A stretch of 64,000 nt of DNA from a bacterium 1xD8-48 (GTDB lineage: Bacteria; Bacillota; Clostridia; Lachnospirales; Lachnospiraceae): assembly GCA_009917455.1 (NCBI GenBank), contig QZDS01000005.1, positions 1 through 64,000 on the forward strand, given 5' to 3'. Both the position numbers and the translations under genes were made by a program. Numbering within the stretch: the first letter of the stretch is position 1; the number at the start of each line of letters is the position of its first letter. Positions 33,000 through 42,360 of the stretch are shown here, in pieces. The notes below the pieces were generated by a model. That model made no database searches. It was not told where the DNA came from and saw only the letters and a program-made list of their open reading frames with translations.

Positions 33000-34498
33000 T
33001 GAGTATTCATGAAGAATGCGGCGTGTTTGGTATTATAAACAAAAATCCTTTTGATGCGGCAGGGGCGGCTTATTACGGGCTGTACGCCCTGCAGCACCGG
33101 GGGCAGGAGAGCTGCGGAATTGTGGTTAACGATGACGGCGTGTTTTCCTCCTATAAGGATTTGGGTCTGGTCAGCGAGGTGTTTTCCGCAGATACGCTTG
33201 CCCGCCTGCCGGAAGGAAATATGGCAGTAGGGCATGTGCGGTACGGAACCACCGGCGGCAACAGCCGCAATAACTGCCAGCCCATAGAGGTCAATCATCA
33301 GAAAGGGAAAATGGCCCTTGCCCATAACGGAAATATCAGCAATGCGGCCCGGCTTCGAAATGAACTGGAGCTGGCGGGCGCGATTTTCCATACCACCAGC
33401 GATACAGAAATTATTGCCTATATTGTAACAAGGCAGCGGCTCCGCGCCGCTTCCATAGAGGACGCTGTAAGCCTCGCCATGGATTATCTGGAAGGGGCTT
33501 ATTCTCTGGTGCTGATGTCGGCACAGAAGCTGATTTGTGTGCGCGACCCCCACGGCTTTCGGCCTCTGTGCTATGGAAAGACAGCGGACGGCTGCTATGC
33601 GGCGGCCTCCGAGAGCTGCGCCTTAAAGGCCATAGGAGCCGAGTTTATCCGGGATTTGGAGCCGGGGGAAATTCTGGTGTTTGACGGGGAAAGGGTGATT
33701 TCACGAAGGGAGCACTGCGGGAAAAGGGAGAAAAAGCTCTGCATTTTTGAGTATATCTATTTTGCCAGGCCGGATTCAGTGATAGACGGAACCTCCGTTC
33801 ATAAGGCAAGGCTCCGGGCCGGGGAAATTCTTGCCAGAGCCTGCCCGGCGCAGGCGGATATTGTGGTGGGCGTGCCGGATTCGGGGCTGGATGCAGCGCT
33901 GGGATTTGGCAGGGGCTTGGGTATCCCTTACGGAATCGGACTGATTAAAAACAGATATATCGGCAGAACCTTTATTTCCCCGGGGCAGAGCGCAAGGCTT
34001 GATCAGGTACGGATTAAGCTGAGCGCAGTTGAGGAAAGTATCAGGGGAAAACGGGTGGTGCTGGTGGATGATTCCATTGTAAGAGGAACCACCAGCGGGC
34101 GGATTGTAAGGCTCCTTCGGGAGGCCGGGGCAAGGGAAATTCATATGCGAATCTCCTCGCCTCCCTTTTTACACCCCTGTTACTACGGAACGGATATTGA
34201 TTCCCCGGAACATCTGATTGCCTGCAGCCACAGCGTGGAGGAAACAGCGCAGATAATCGGGGCGGACAGCCTTGGTTATCTGCCGGTGTCCGGCCTGGGG
34301 GAGCTGATTCGTGAGACAGATACATCCATATCCGGCGCAGACGGCGGAAAGGAAAGCGCAGGCAGCGGCAGGGGAGTTGGCTGTCATGACTGCAACGGTT
34401 ACTGCTGCGCCTGCTTTGACGGCAATTATCCCACAGCGGTTCCTTCCGATACAAGAAAAGACAGATTTGAACGGAAGCTTTCAGAGAAAAAGCTTTAA
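32999..34498 (+). CDS. purF: amidophosphoribosyltransferase
   Basis: A 499-residue enzyme of the first step of purine synthesis: glutamine plus PRPP gives phosphoribosylamine. After a short propeptide (MSIHEE) the nucleophile Cys7 begins the glutaminase domain (CGVFGI; QHRGQESCGI; GHVRYGTTGG). The phosphoribosyltransferase domain has the PRPP loop VVLVDDSIVRGTTS. The C-terminus is Cys-rich (GCHDCNGYCCACF), where related enzymes carry Fe-S ligands. The ATG shares one base with the amt stop, so both are translationally coupled. The placement in a nitrogen operon, away from other pur genes, is unusual. Confidence 0.95.
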   Translation: MSIHEECGVFGIINKNPFDAAGAAYYGLYALQHRGQESCGIVVNDDGVFSSYKDLGLVSEVFSADTLARLPEGNMAVGHVRYGTTGGNSRNNCQPIEVNHQKGKMALAHNGNISNAARLRNELELAGAIFHTTSDTEIIAYIVTRQRLRAASIEDAVSLAMDYLEGAYSLVLMSAQKLICVRDPHGFRPLCYGKTADGCYAAASESCALKAIGAEFIRDLEPGEILVFDGERVISRREHCGKREKKLCIFEYIYFARPDSVIDGTSVHKARLRAGEILARACPAQADIVVGVPDSGLDAALGFGRGLGIPYGIGLIKNRYIGRTFISPGQSARLDQVRIKLSAVEESIRGKRVVLVDDSIVRGTTSGRIVRLLREAGAREIHMRISSPPFLHPCYYGTDIDSPEHLIACSHSVEETAQIIGADSLGYLPVSGLGELIRETDTSISGADGGKESAGSGRGVGCHDCNGYCCACFDGNYPTAVPSDTRKDRFERKLSEKKL

Positions 34499-36301
34499 AG
34501 GAAGTATAATTGTTACTCTTGTTCCGATTCTCGGTGTACTGTCATATTGCAGCCCGTACGGCGCACCGTAAGTAAGTTTAATTCTTTCGTGAATGTTCCA
34601 TACGCCATACCCGTGACCGTTTAAGTGGTTTCTCCTATTGAAAATATGGAGAAGCCGCTCCTTTGTCATGCCAACGCCGTCGTCGGTGACGGTGATATAA
34701 AGCTTATCCTCTTCTTTTGCCGCATCCAGAAAAATGGTTCCGCTCTCCGATTCCTTTTCCCGTATACCGTGGGTGATAGCGTTTTCAATCAGAGGCTGTA
34801 AGGTAACCTTTATAATCTGATAGGGGTACAGCGATAAAGGAACATTGTTCTGCAGGATAATGCTGTTGTTGAAGCGGAGATTCTGGATATCAATGTAGGC
34901 TTCTATATGCCGGATTTCATCCTCAAGGGTTACGATGGACTCTCCGTTTCCAAGGCTCAGCTTGTAAAACGCGCCCAGCTCGCTGGCAGCCGTGGAAACC
35001 TCGGGGGCCTGGTTGCGGATTCCCATCCAGTAAATCATATTCAGGGTATTGTAAAGAAAGTGGGGGTTGATTTGGGACTGCAGTACCTGCAGCTCCAAAT
35101 CCTTGATAGCGACGCCCTGCTCATATTGTTCTTTCATCAGCTTTTGGATTTGCACCTGCATATGGTAAAAGCTGTCGGTCAAATCGCCAATCTCGTCGTT
35201 TCCGTTATCAATCCGCCGCGGGACGATAATTCCATGGCTAAAGTCTGACATCTGTTTCTTTAAAACAACAATTCGTGAAGTCAGTGAACGGCTGGTCATG
35301 TAGATAACAGGCATACAGAACAGCAAAACCACGAAAACCAGCAGAATCATCTGATGAAGAAGCTGGCGGCTGCTTGCCAGCAAATCCGCGGAGGGAATCA
35401 TAATAGCCAGCGTCCAGTCGCTCTTGTCAATAGTGCGCAGGCCAACCAGGTAGGAGCTGCCGTCGCACTGGATTTCCTTTAAGCTGTCTCTGGAGGCAAG
35501 ATGATATTCTTCCGCCATTTCTTTTACCTTTTCGGGCGTAAAAAAGGGCAGGCAGGAATCATTTCGGACGATAACCTCTCCATGGGAATTAAATAAAAGC
35601 ACGGAGGTGTTTTCGGTGGAGCCTGCCTGATTTAAAATCTGGGAAAAGGTGGATTCCGGTATTGTGGAAATAATATAACCCAGATATTTTTTTATGTTGT
35701 CCAGTGCGGCAATGCGGCTGACCATAAGGATAGCGGGTTTATCCGTATCGTCGTCAAAAAAGGAGCTGGGAAGCCACACATAGTTTCCCGGCGCGTTTGC
35801 CATTCTGTCATACCACTGCTTTTTGCGCTCATCAGGAAGCTTTTGAAAACGTTCGGTGGCTTCAAAGGACAATTCCCCCGAGGTGGCGTAAAGACGGATT
35901 TTGGAAATATCATTGGAGGTATAGGAACCGTAGAGAATTTCCTTGATGCCCCGGCTGGTCTGGATATTCCAGTTTGCAACGCTGTGGCTGTAATAATTTT
36001 CCCCGTCAATGAGCGCCTGTTTAATGGTGTCGCTGTAGGTGATGACATTGATAATCCCGTTGATTTCCTGCACCCGGTACTGGATATAAGAAGCGGTCTG
36101 GTTTAAAGTGTTTGTACCCGAATAAACGCCGGAATCAAGTTCTCTTTGCGTCATACGGTAGCTGTTGACAATGATAACGAGAAGAAGCAGCGCCGTGATG
36201 AGAAAAAAGTAAGACAAAAATACTTTATAAACAAAGTGCCTGCGCAGCCTTGTAAAAAAAGTGCCTGGAATCTGCATAAATTTTTTCAATAATTTTATCA
36301 T
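34481..36301 (-). CDS. YesM-type sensor histidine kinase
   Basis: A 606-residue kinase. A first membrane segment (FLSYFFLITALLLLVIIVNS) is followed by a large extracellular sensor part (dCache-like), a second segment (MILLVFVVLLFCMPVIYMTS), a HAMP region and a His_kinase domain with SQINPHFLYNTLNMIYWMGI, where the His is phosphorylated. The ATP-binding end has TVTDDGVGMTKERLL. Such kinases sense carbohydrates. AAGGAACG precedes ATG 36301. It follows the response regulator gene by 23 bases. Its 3' end overlaps the purF 3' end by 18 bases, tail to tail. Confidence 0.88.
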   Translation of the reverse strand: MIKLLKKFMQIPGTFFTRLRRHFVYKVFLSYFFLITALLLLVIIVNSYRMTQRELDSGVYSGTNTLNQTASYIQYRVQEINGIINVITYSDTIKQALIDGENYYSHSVANWNIQTSRGIKEILYGSYTSNDISKIRLYATSGELSFEATERFQKLPDERKKQWYDRMANAPGNYVWLPSSFFDDDTDKPAILMVSRIAALDNIKKYLGYIISTIPESTFSQILNQAGSTENTSVLLFNSHGEVIVRNDSCLPFFTPEKVKEMAEEYHLASRDSLKEIQCDGSSYLVGLRTIDKSDWTLAIMIPSADLLASSRQLLHQMILLVFVVLLFCMPVIYMTSRSLTSRIVVLKKQMSDFSHGIIVPRRIDNGNDEIGDLTDSFYHMQVQIQKLMKEQYEQGVAIKDLELQVLQSQINPHFLYNTLNMIYWMGIRNQAPEVSTAASELGAFYKLSLGNGESIVTLEDEIRHIEAYIDIQNLRFNNSIILQNNVPLSLYPYQIIKVTLQPLIENAITHGIREKESESGTIFLDAAKEEDKLYITVTDDGVGMTKERLLHIFNRRNHLNGHGYGVWNIHERIKLTYGAPYGLQYDSTPRIGTRVTIILPLKLFL

Positions 36302-36324
36302 AAGCGTTCCTTCATGCCTTACGG

Positions 36325-37836
36325 CTATGCCTCCCGGCGATACTGGGAAGGCGTCATATGGCAAATCTTTTTAAATAGGATATTCAGATAGTTGGCATCG
36401 GGAATGCCAATCTGCCGGCTGATTTCATATAGCTTTAAATTGGTGTTTTTCAGAAGATATCTGGCCTTGTCAATCCGTACCTTCACAATAAAGTCATTGA
36501 CTGTCATGCCGCAGTTTTTCTTGAACAGAGTGCAGAAATAATTCTGCGAAAGCTCCACCTGGTCGGCTATCATTTTAATAGACAGCTTTTCGTCTCCGTA
36601 ATACTGATAGATATAATTTATAGCCTGCCGGATTTTGGGCTCATAATCCTCATGGCCGGAGGGCAGCAGGCTTTCGGATATTTGTCTGTCTATATCCTGC
36701 CGAAGCCGGGGGAGGGACTGACTGCGAAAATCATCCAGGGAGTAAACAGGCGCGCCGGGGTTTTTCTGCATAATAAACAGATAAAGTTCATATAGCTTCT
36801 GACTGATATAGTTGATATCGGTAAAGCGTTCCGACGCTATGGAATCTAAAAGCGCTGCATAACGTTCCGGCGATAGCTGCTTTTCGGAAAAAAGGGAAGC
36901 GGGAGCCGGTTTGTGGACAAAATTAAAGGAAAGCAGCGTCAGTCTGGGGCGGTCTTCGTAAAAACAGATACAGGCCATTTCGCAGACGGCAGAGTGATAG
37001 CTGGCTGCAAGGTTTTTAAAAGAAGGGACAGGCGGGCCGGCAACAACAGTGCTTTCCCTCTCATACTCCTGTTTTATCCATTGCTGCAGTTGTTGGGCGG
37101 CGTCTCTTATACGTCCCGGGGACTTCGTCATTACAAGAAAAAAGATGCATAAATGCTCCATAACTCCGGAAAAATATTCTGAGTCGGAAAAAATACCTTC
37201 CCTCTTCCAGTATTCACGGATATTGAAGCAGTCCGCGTAAGGATAAGAAGGAAAATTCGGGAAATCGATATGCAGACATACTGCATAGCAGGTACCGCTT
37301 TCCGGCCAGGTAAAATAAGAAGGAACAAAGTCCTCGTGAAATTTAATCCAGTCTGTCTGTTTCTGAATCAGTATCAGTGCCACCCTGTCCTTCACAATAT
37401 CCTCCGCCCGCCCGAGATTTCGGGTACGCAGCATATCTAACCGGGATTTTTCTCTTTCCCGGTTGATTGCCTCGGCGGTCTTTGCCACGGCAAGACTGAC
37501 GTTGCCAGGGGTGGCCGGTTTGTCGATATAAGCGTCCACCTTTAATGTGATTGCGGATTTCAGATATTCTTTTTCCGCATAACCGCTGATAAACAAAATG
37601 CGGCAGGAAGGCGAGCGCTTTCTGATTTCATGGGCAAGCTCAATGCCGGACATGTGCGGCATACGGATATCCGTAAGCAGAATGTCAGGTTCAAATTCAG
37701 AGGCAATTTTAAGCGCCTGTATTCCGTTGGAGGCAGCCTTGATATGGGTAATTCCCAGATTGCCCCACTCGACATAGTGTAAAAGTCCCTCTCTGGTCAA
37801 ATCCTCGTCGTCAACCAGTAAAAGTCTGATTTCCAT
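36325..37836 (-). CDS. YesN-type AraC-family response regulator
   Basis: A 503-residue regulator. Residues 1-120 are a receiver domain (RLLLVDDEDLTREGL; phospho-acceptor Asp in ILLTDIRMPHMSG; Lys in DAYIDKPA). A long middle region of about 280 residues links to a C-terminal AraC-type double helix-turn-helix (LSIKMIADQVELSQNYFCTL, then YLLKNTNLKLYEISRQIG). It forms a two-component pair with the YesM-type kinase downstream. It is divergent from the aldolase/ABC operon, which is its probable target. Confidence 0.9.
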   Translation of the reverse strand: MEIRLLLVDDEDLTREGLLHYVEWGNLGITHIKAASNGIQALKIASEFEPDILLTDIRMPHMSGIELAHEIRKRSPSCRILFISGYAEKEYLKSAITLKVDAYIDKPATPGNVSLAVAKTAEAINREREKSRLDMLRTRNLGRAEDIVKDRVALILIQKQTDWIKFHEDFVPSYFTWPESGTCYAVCLHIDFPNFPSYPYADCFNIREYWKREGIFSDSEYFSGVMEHLCIFFLVMTKSPGRIRDAAQQLQQWIKQEYERESTVVAGPPVPSFKNLAASYHSAVCEMACICFYEDRPRLTLLSFNFVHKPAPASLFSEKQLSPERYAALLDSIASERFTDINYISQKLYELYLFIMQKNPGAPVYSLDDFRSQSLPRLRQDIDRQISESLLPSGHEDYEPKIRQAINYIYQYYGDEKLSIKMIADQVELSQNYFCTLFKKNCGMTVNDFIVKVRIDKARYLLKNTNLKLYEISRQIGIPDANYLNILFKKICHMTPSQYRREA

Positions 37837-38109
37837 AACGGTCCCCCCGCAAACAGCCGATATCTGCTGAACTGTTACATGTGTAATGAAACACTGTAAA
37901 GCAGCACATCGTATTTAGTGACAAGCGTATTTTATCAGCTAATGACAATAAAGACAATAATACACAAAACAAGTCGTAAGATATTAAAGAATTTAGTAGT
38001 TTTGTTATATTTTGTGAGATAAATCAGGTTGCTATACTGAAAATATCAAAAAATTTTACAATTCATTTTTCGGAACTGTTGTAAAAGTAAAAGCAGGGAG
38101 GAGGAAGCA
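37837..38109. promoter_or_regulatory. intergenic control region of the aldolase operon
   Basis: This AT-rich stretch lies between the YesN-type gene and the first aldolase gene. It holds a short dyad TTACA-TG-TGTAA near 37876-37887 and a candidate -10 TATACT near 38033 with an approximate -35 (TTGTGA). A GGAGGAGG ribosome-binding site precedes 38110. Binding by the AraC-type regulator is expected but no direct repeat stands out. Confidence 0.4.
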
Positions 38110-38877
38110 ATGGACAGAGCGGAAGTATTAAAGCAGAAAATGCGGGACGGAAAGCTGGTAAAGGGTTTCTTTTTGACTCTGACAGACGGTATTGTGGGCG
38201 AGATTGCAGGCTATGCAGGTTACGACTATGTATGGATTGACGCGGAGCACGGTCCGCATGACCGGCAGGAAATCCTGCGTCATATTATGGCGGCTCAGGG
38301 AAGCGGCTGCGCGGCCTTTGTGAGAGTGCCCGGCGTGGATAGAACCATGTTAAAAGCAATTCTGGATATGGGGCCTGACGGAATTATTTTTCCTTTTGTC
38401 AATTCTGCGGAAATTGCCAGGGAAGCGGTGCGCGCATGCGCCTATCCTGATTTCGGCGGCGTCAGGGGACAGGGACCTGTCAGAGCTATTCGGTACGGGC
38501 TGATAAATGAGGATGAATATATTCAGGAGGCCTATGGAAAGGTGCTGAAAATCGCACAGATAGAAACCATGGAGGGCTATGAAAATCTGGAGGAAATTCT
38601 GAAGGTGGAGGGGCTTGATTCCCTGTTTATCGGCGCGGCTGATTTGGGACGTTCCATCAAAGGACGGAACGACGGCACAGAGCTTTCGGTAGTTTACGAG
38701 GATATCTGCAAAAGAGTCCGGGCGAGGGGGAAATACCTTGGCGTGGCCATAGGCCCCGAGCGTGAGGAGGCAGAACGCGTGAAAAATCTGGGGGCACAGT
38801 GGGTGGTATTCGGTCAGGACACCATTGTTCTGGCAAAGGCGCTGAAAGCAAACCTGGATGCTCTCGCAGATTATTAA
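38110..38877 (+). CDS. HpcH/HpaI-family aldolase (first copy)
   Basis: A 255-residue TIM-barrel enzyme of the HpcH/HpaI group, which cleaves or forms 2-oxo acids with pyruvate or related units (for example 2-keto-3-deoxyglucarate or 4-hydroxy-2-oxoheptanedioate aldolase). Features are YDYVWIDAEHGPHD (about 39-52, catalytic His region), VRVPGVDRTMLKAILDMGPDGI, KIAQIETMEGYENL (metal-binding Glu) and LFIGAADLGRSI (Asp). GGAGGAGG precedes the start. It opens the operon; a second copy lies near the end. Substrate not readable. Confidence 0.85.
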   Translation: MDRAEVLKQKMRDGKLVKGFFLTLTDGIVGEIAGYAGYDYVWIDAEHGPHDRQEILRHIMAAQGSGCAAFVRVPGVDRTMLKAILDMGPDGIIFPFVNSAEIAREAVRACAYPDFGGVRGQGPVRAIRYGLINEDEYIQEAYGKVLKIAQIETMEGYENLEEILKVEGLDSLFIGAADLGRSIKGRNDGTELSVVYEDICKRVRARGKYLGVAIGPEREEAERVKNLGAQWVVFGQDTIVLAKALKANLDALADY

Positions 38878-38888
38878 GGAGTGGAAGT

Positions 38889-39875
38889 ATGGGAAAAACA
38901 GACGCAGATGACAGGAAATACCAAAACCATGGTGGCAGCAGTAACTTTACGAAAGACTTCAATAGCTCCTGTCAGGTGATTTTCCGTACCGGCTCTTTTG
39001 AATACGAGCTTGTAAGGAACTGGGCAAAATGGCCGAGTGATATGGAAAATCGTGCGGTATGCGGGATTGCCTGCACCGGCGAAGGTAATGTGATTGCAGC
39101 CACCCGCTCGAAGAAGTATCCTATCTGTATTCTGAATGGAGAGGGAAATCTCATAAAAACAATCGGAGGGGATTTGGATTTTGCCAGAACCCATGGAGTG
39201 ACCGTTGAGAGCGACGGAACCATCTGGTGTTGCGACGACCAGAACAGTGTGGTTTATCATCTTTCCATGGACGGAGAAGTGATTGGACAGATGGGAGAAA
39301 AGGGTGTTTTCAGCGACAGCGGTTATGACGCATCTGTTCGCTGGCCCCATGATTTGTACACCAATAAGAGAGCGGCGGAGCCTTTTAACAGACCTACCAG
39401 AATGGCCTGCTCCCCCTGGGGAGACTACTATTGCAGCGACGGCTATGGAAACACCGCCGTCCACCGCTTCGACAGGGAAGGACGTCTTTTAAGAACCTGG
39501 GGAGGTCCGGGCCGGGAGCCTGGGAAATTCCGGCTTCCCCACAGCCTTGCCTTTGACGACAGAGAAAGAGTGTGGGTCTGCGACAGGGAGAACTTCCGCA
39601 TTCAGGTGTTTGACAAGGAAGGAAATTACCTGGCGGGACGGGAAAGGACAGGCTATGCGTCCGAGCTTTGCTGGTATGAAGGGCATATGTACCTTTGTGA
39701 CGGCGACGGTCAGGTGAGGATTTATGACAGAGAGCTTTGGCAGACGGCGGTGATTGGTTATCCGGGCTGCTTTGCAAGGATTCATTCCATCGGGATGGAT
39801 GGAAAAGGAAATATTTATCTGGGCAGAATAGAAGGGGATGATTCCCTGTTTCTTCTGAAAAATATCAGTAGATAA
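38889..39875 (+). CDS. NHL-repeat beta-propeller protein
   Basis: A 328-residue protein without signal peptide or membrane segment. It contains repeated NHL-type blades, for example FARTHGVTVESDGTIWCCDD, RLPHSLAFDDRERVWVCDRE and IHSIGMDGKGNIYLGR, which together fit a six-bladed propeller. Related proteins act as lactonase-like enzymes or binding scaffolds. In an operon with aldolases and a sugar importer, hydrolysis of a sugar lactone or peptidyl-type ring opening is possible, but no catalytic residue can be assigned. ATG 38889 has GGAGTGGAAG upstream; an earlier in-frame start at 38799 lies within the aldolase gene and is not preferred. Confidence 0.75.
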   Translation: MGKTDADDRKYQNHGGSSNFTKDFNSSCQVIFRTGSFEYELVRNWAKWPSDMENRAVCGIACTGEGNVIAATRSKKYPICILNGEGNLIKTIGGDLDFARTHGVTVESDGTIWCCDDQNSVVYHLSMDGEVIGQMGEKGVFSDSGYDASVRWPHDLYTNKRAAEPFNRPTRMACSPWGDYYCSDGYGNTAVHRFDREGRLLRTWGGPGREPGKFRLPHSLAFDDRERVWVCDRENFRIQVFDKEGNYLAGRERTGYASELCWYEGHMYLCDGDGQVRIYDRELWQTAVIGYPGCFARIHSIGMDGKGNIYLGRIEGDDSLFLLKNISR

Positions 39876-39962
39876 AAGGTAAGGGAAGAAGTTTGTGCCC
39901 GCGCTGCGCACAGACTTTTGCAGTTCCTGTACACAAAAGGCGGCGCAGAAAAGAGGAAAGGT

Positions 39963-41345
39963 ATGAAAAAGAGAAACAAAATGGTTGCACTGTTACTGAC
40001 AGGTATGCTGACATTATCCATGCTGGCAGGGTGCGGCGGCAGCGGTAAAGACAGCGCACAGGCAGATGCATCTGCGCCGGCAGAAACGGAGAGCGGCGGC
40101 GATGCGGCGCCGGCGGAGCAGGAAAGTGAACCTGCAGGAGAAGCCGCGGCAGACGGTGAAAAGATTAAGATGACTATGATGGTATGGGGGAACATCGACG
40201 ACTATACCCCGTCCAATGAAGTGCTGCTTAAGACATTCCCGGAGCTTGCGGAGAAGATTGACCTTCAGGTGGAGCTGGGGGGAGGAGGCGACGTCGAAGT
40301 TGCTGAGAAATTCCGTCTGATGTTGGCCTCAGGGGAGGAACTTCCCGACCTTATTCGCTTAAACTACACACAGTTCCCGGAATTTGCCGATGCAGGAGTA
40401 CTGTATGACCTGGCGGATGCGGTAGCGCCTTACGAGGGCGACATCATTGACGCGGCAAAGAGCCTTATGACCTGGAATGATGTGTATTATGCAGTACCTC
40501 AGGAGGTAAAGCCTAAGGTATGGCTGTATCGGACAGATATTTTTGCAGACTGCGGCGTAGACCCGGCGCAAGTGAAGACGCTGGACGATTTTCTGGCGGC
40601 GGCTAAGACAGTCAATGACAAATATCCCGACAGTTACATTGAAAATTATGGAACGCCTCTGAGCAATTATGATTTGACCATGATGCTTTGCGCCACAGGA
40701 GGAACCTTCTGTGACGAGGAGGGCAATTACCATTGCGCTACGGATGAAGGAGTGAGAAAGGCATTTGAAAACCTGAAAAAGCTTAATCAATGCGAATCTC
40801 TGTCCCAAATTCAGGAGTGGAGCGCAGACTGGCAGGCAGGCTTTGCTAATGACGTGTTGGTATCTCAGTTAATCGGAGGCTGGATGAAAGACCATCTGAT
40901 GAACTGGACGCCTGAAAATTCAGGTAAATGGGGCATGGCCATGTGGCCGGAGGAGATTGCAACAGGCTCCGAGTCCGGCGGCGGAATTTGGGTAATCCCC
41001 AAGGATGCCCCTCATGCGGCGGAAGCGGCGGATTTGATTGCAAAATTTGCTTTTGACCCGGAAGTGCGCAAGGGCGTTTACGATTTGACAGGCAAGATTC
41101 CTCCCCTTATTTCCGCATCACAGGACGAGTATTATCTCTCCAGCGAATATTTTGGAGATACCTCCGCTTATTTCAAGGCAATGGAAAACTTCTCCGTTTA
41201 TCCCTACAATCCGGCCTCCTCTCAGGAAATTCCGATTGTAGCGCAGTACTTAACAGAATATATCAACGGCACCATGGACCTGGACGCAGCGCTTAAGGCA
41301 GCCGATGCCGATTTGCTAAATCAGATTGGAAATCCTTATCAATAA
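39963..41345 (+). CDS. ABC transporter solute-binding lipoprotein (sugar type)
   Basis: A 460-residue lipoprotein. The signal sequence has the lipobox LSMLAGCGG, followed by an acidic Ala/Glu-rich linker of about 45 residues. The mature part has the family 1 solute-binding fold (KIKMTMMVWGNIDDYTPSNE; LMLASGEELPDLIRLNYTQF; VPQEVKPKVWLYRTDIFADC). It captures a carbohydrate for the two permeases that follow. ATG 39963 gives a normal signal peptide; the frame is open from 39918. A hairpin separates this gene from the permeases. No ATPase gene is present, so a shared MsmK-like ATPase is presumed. Confidence 0.88.
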   Translation: MKKRNKMVALLLTGMLTLSMLAGCGGSGKDSAQADASAPAETESGGDAAPAEQESEPAGEAAADGEKIKMTMMVWGNIDDYTPSNEVLLKTFPELAEKIDLQVELGGGGDVEVAEKFRLMLASGEELPDLIRLNYTQFPEFADAGVLYDLADAVAPYEGDIIDAAKSLMTWNDVYYAVPQEVKPKVWLYRTDIFADCGVDPAQVKTLDDFLAAAKTVNDKYPDSYIENYGTPLSNYDLTMMLCATGGTFCDEEGNYHCATDEGVRKAFENLKKLNQCESLSQIQEWSADWQAGFANDVLVSQLIGGWMKDHLMNWTPENSGKWGMAMWPEEIATGSESGGGIWVIPKDAPHAAEAADLIAKFAFDPEVRKGVYDLTGKIPPLISASQDEYYLSSEYFGDTSAYFKAMENFSVYPYNPASSQEIPIVAQYLTEYINGTMDLDAALKAADADLLNQIGNPYQ

Positions 41346-41349
41346 GAAA

Positions 41350-41381
41350 AAAGGGCTGTTGCAGGTATGCAATAGCCCTTT
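41350..41381 (+). terminator. partial terminator between binding protein and permeases
   Basis: A 14-bp stem with one wobble (41350-41363 against 41368-41381) and a GGTA loop follows the solute-binding gene by 4 bases. Only a mixed T/A tract follows, so termination is likely incomplete. Such attenuation often gives more binding protein than permease. Confidence 0.6.
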
Positions 41382-41481
41382 ATTATACCAGCCTTTCGGC
41401 GCACGTTTCTGCAGACAGTTGGTGGACATCCGGGAAGCAGACATTCGGCGGATGTCGCGAGATTAAGAAAAGAGGTTATCA

Positions 41482-42360
41482 ATGAAAAAAGTGAATTCCG
41501 GGAAAAATGGAAAAAAGGCGCAGATAGCTCCCTGGCTGTTTCTGCTCCCGTTTATTTTAATATATGTAGGAACATTTCTATATCCGGCCTTTTTCTCCTT
41601 ATATTTGAGTTTCTTTAAATATAAGGGGTATGGCGAGGCGAAATTTGTCGGAGTCAGCAATTATAAGAGCCTTCTGACTTACCGTACCATGTGGGTGTGC
41701 CTTGGCAATACGCTGTTTTACTTTATCACAAGCTATATCCCCACCATGCTGATTTCCTTTCTGCTAGCAGTAATGGTGCGTTCCAAAACCTTAAAAAGAT
41801 TTCAGAGAATTTACAAGCCCATAATTTTTCTGCCTCAGATTTGCGCGGTAGTGGCGGCTTCACTGCTATTCCAGATTATTTTCGGGGGACAGGTGGGGGT
41901 GATTAATCAGGTTCTGGGAACGGAAATTCCGTTTCTGACAGACCTCCGGTATATGAAATGGCCGGTGTCCGCGTTGATTACCTGGCGGGGAATCGGGTGG
42001 TATTTTGTAATTTTCCTTGCAGGTCTTACAAACATTTCCGAGGAGGTTGAGGAAGCGGCCATGGTGGACGGAGCCACGCCTTTTCAGAATCTTATGAAAA
42101 TCATTATTCCGCTGATGAAACCAACCTTTATGCTGACCTCCGTTACATATGCAATCGGTTCACTTAAGCTGTATACGGAGCCCAACGTACTGCTGAGCAG
42201 AACGGAAGCTCCCTTACAGGTAGCGCCTTATATCAATATTGTGACAACAAATGTCAACGGTGGAAACTTCGGCATGGCTGCCGCAGCCGGATGGCTTCTG
42301 GTTCTGCTTATTTTAGGCTGTACCCTTTTACAGATGAAAGCGTTTGGAGGTGAGGACTGA
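41482..42360 (+). CDS. sugar ABC transporter permease (MalF/UgpA type)
   Basis: A 292-residue inner-membrane permease with about six segments. The cytoplasmic EAA loop is EEAAMVDGATPFQNLMKIII (about residues 196-215), which docks on the ATPase. The N-terminal PWLFLLPFILIYVGTFLYPA is typical of the MalF-like subunit. GAGG lies before the ATG. It shares one base with the next permease gene (TGATG), so the two subunits are coupled. Confidence 0.9.
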   Translation: MKKVNSGKNGKKAQIAPWLFLLPFILIYVGTFLYPAFFSLYLSFFKYKGYGEAKFVGVSNYKSLLTYRTMWVCLGNTLFYFITSYIPTMLISFLLAVMVRSKTLKRFQRIYKPIIFLPQICAVVAASLLFQIIFGGQVGVINQVLGTEIPFLTDLRYMKWPVSALITWRGIGWYFVIFLAGLTNISEEVEEAAMVDGATPFQNLMKIIIPLMKPTFMLTSVTYAIGSLKLYTEPNVLLSRTEAPLQVAPYINIVTTNVNGGNFGMAAAAGWLLVLLILGCTLLQMKAFGGED

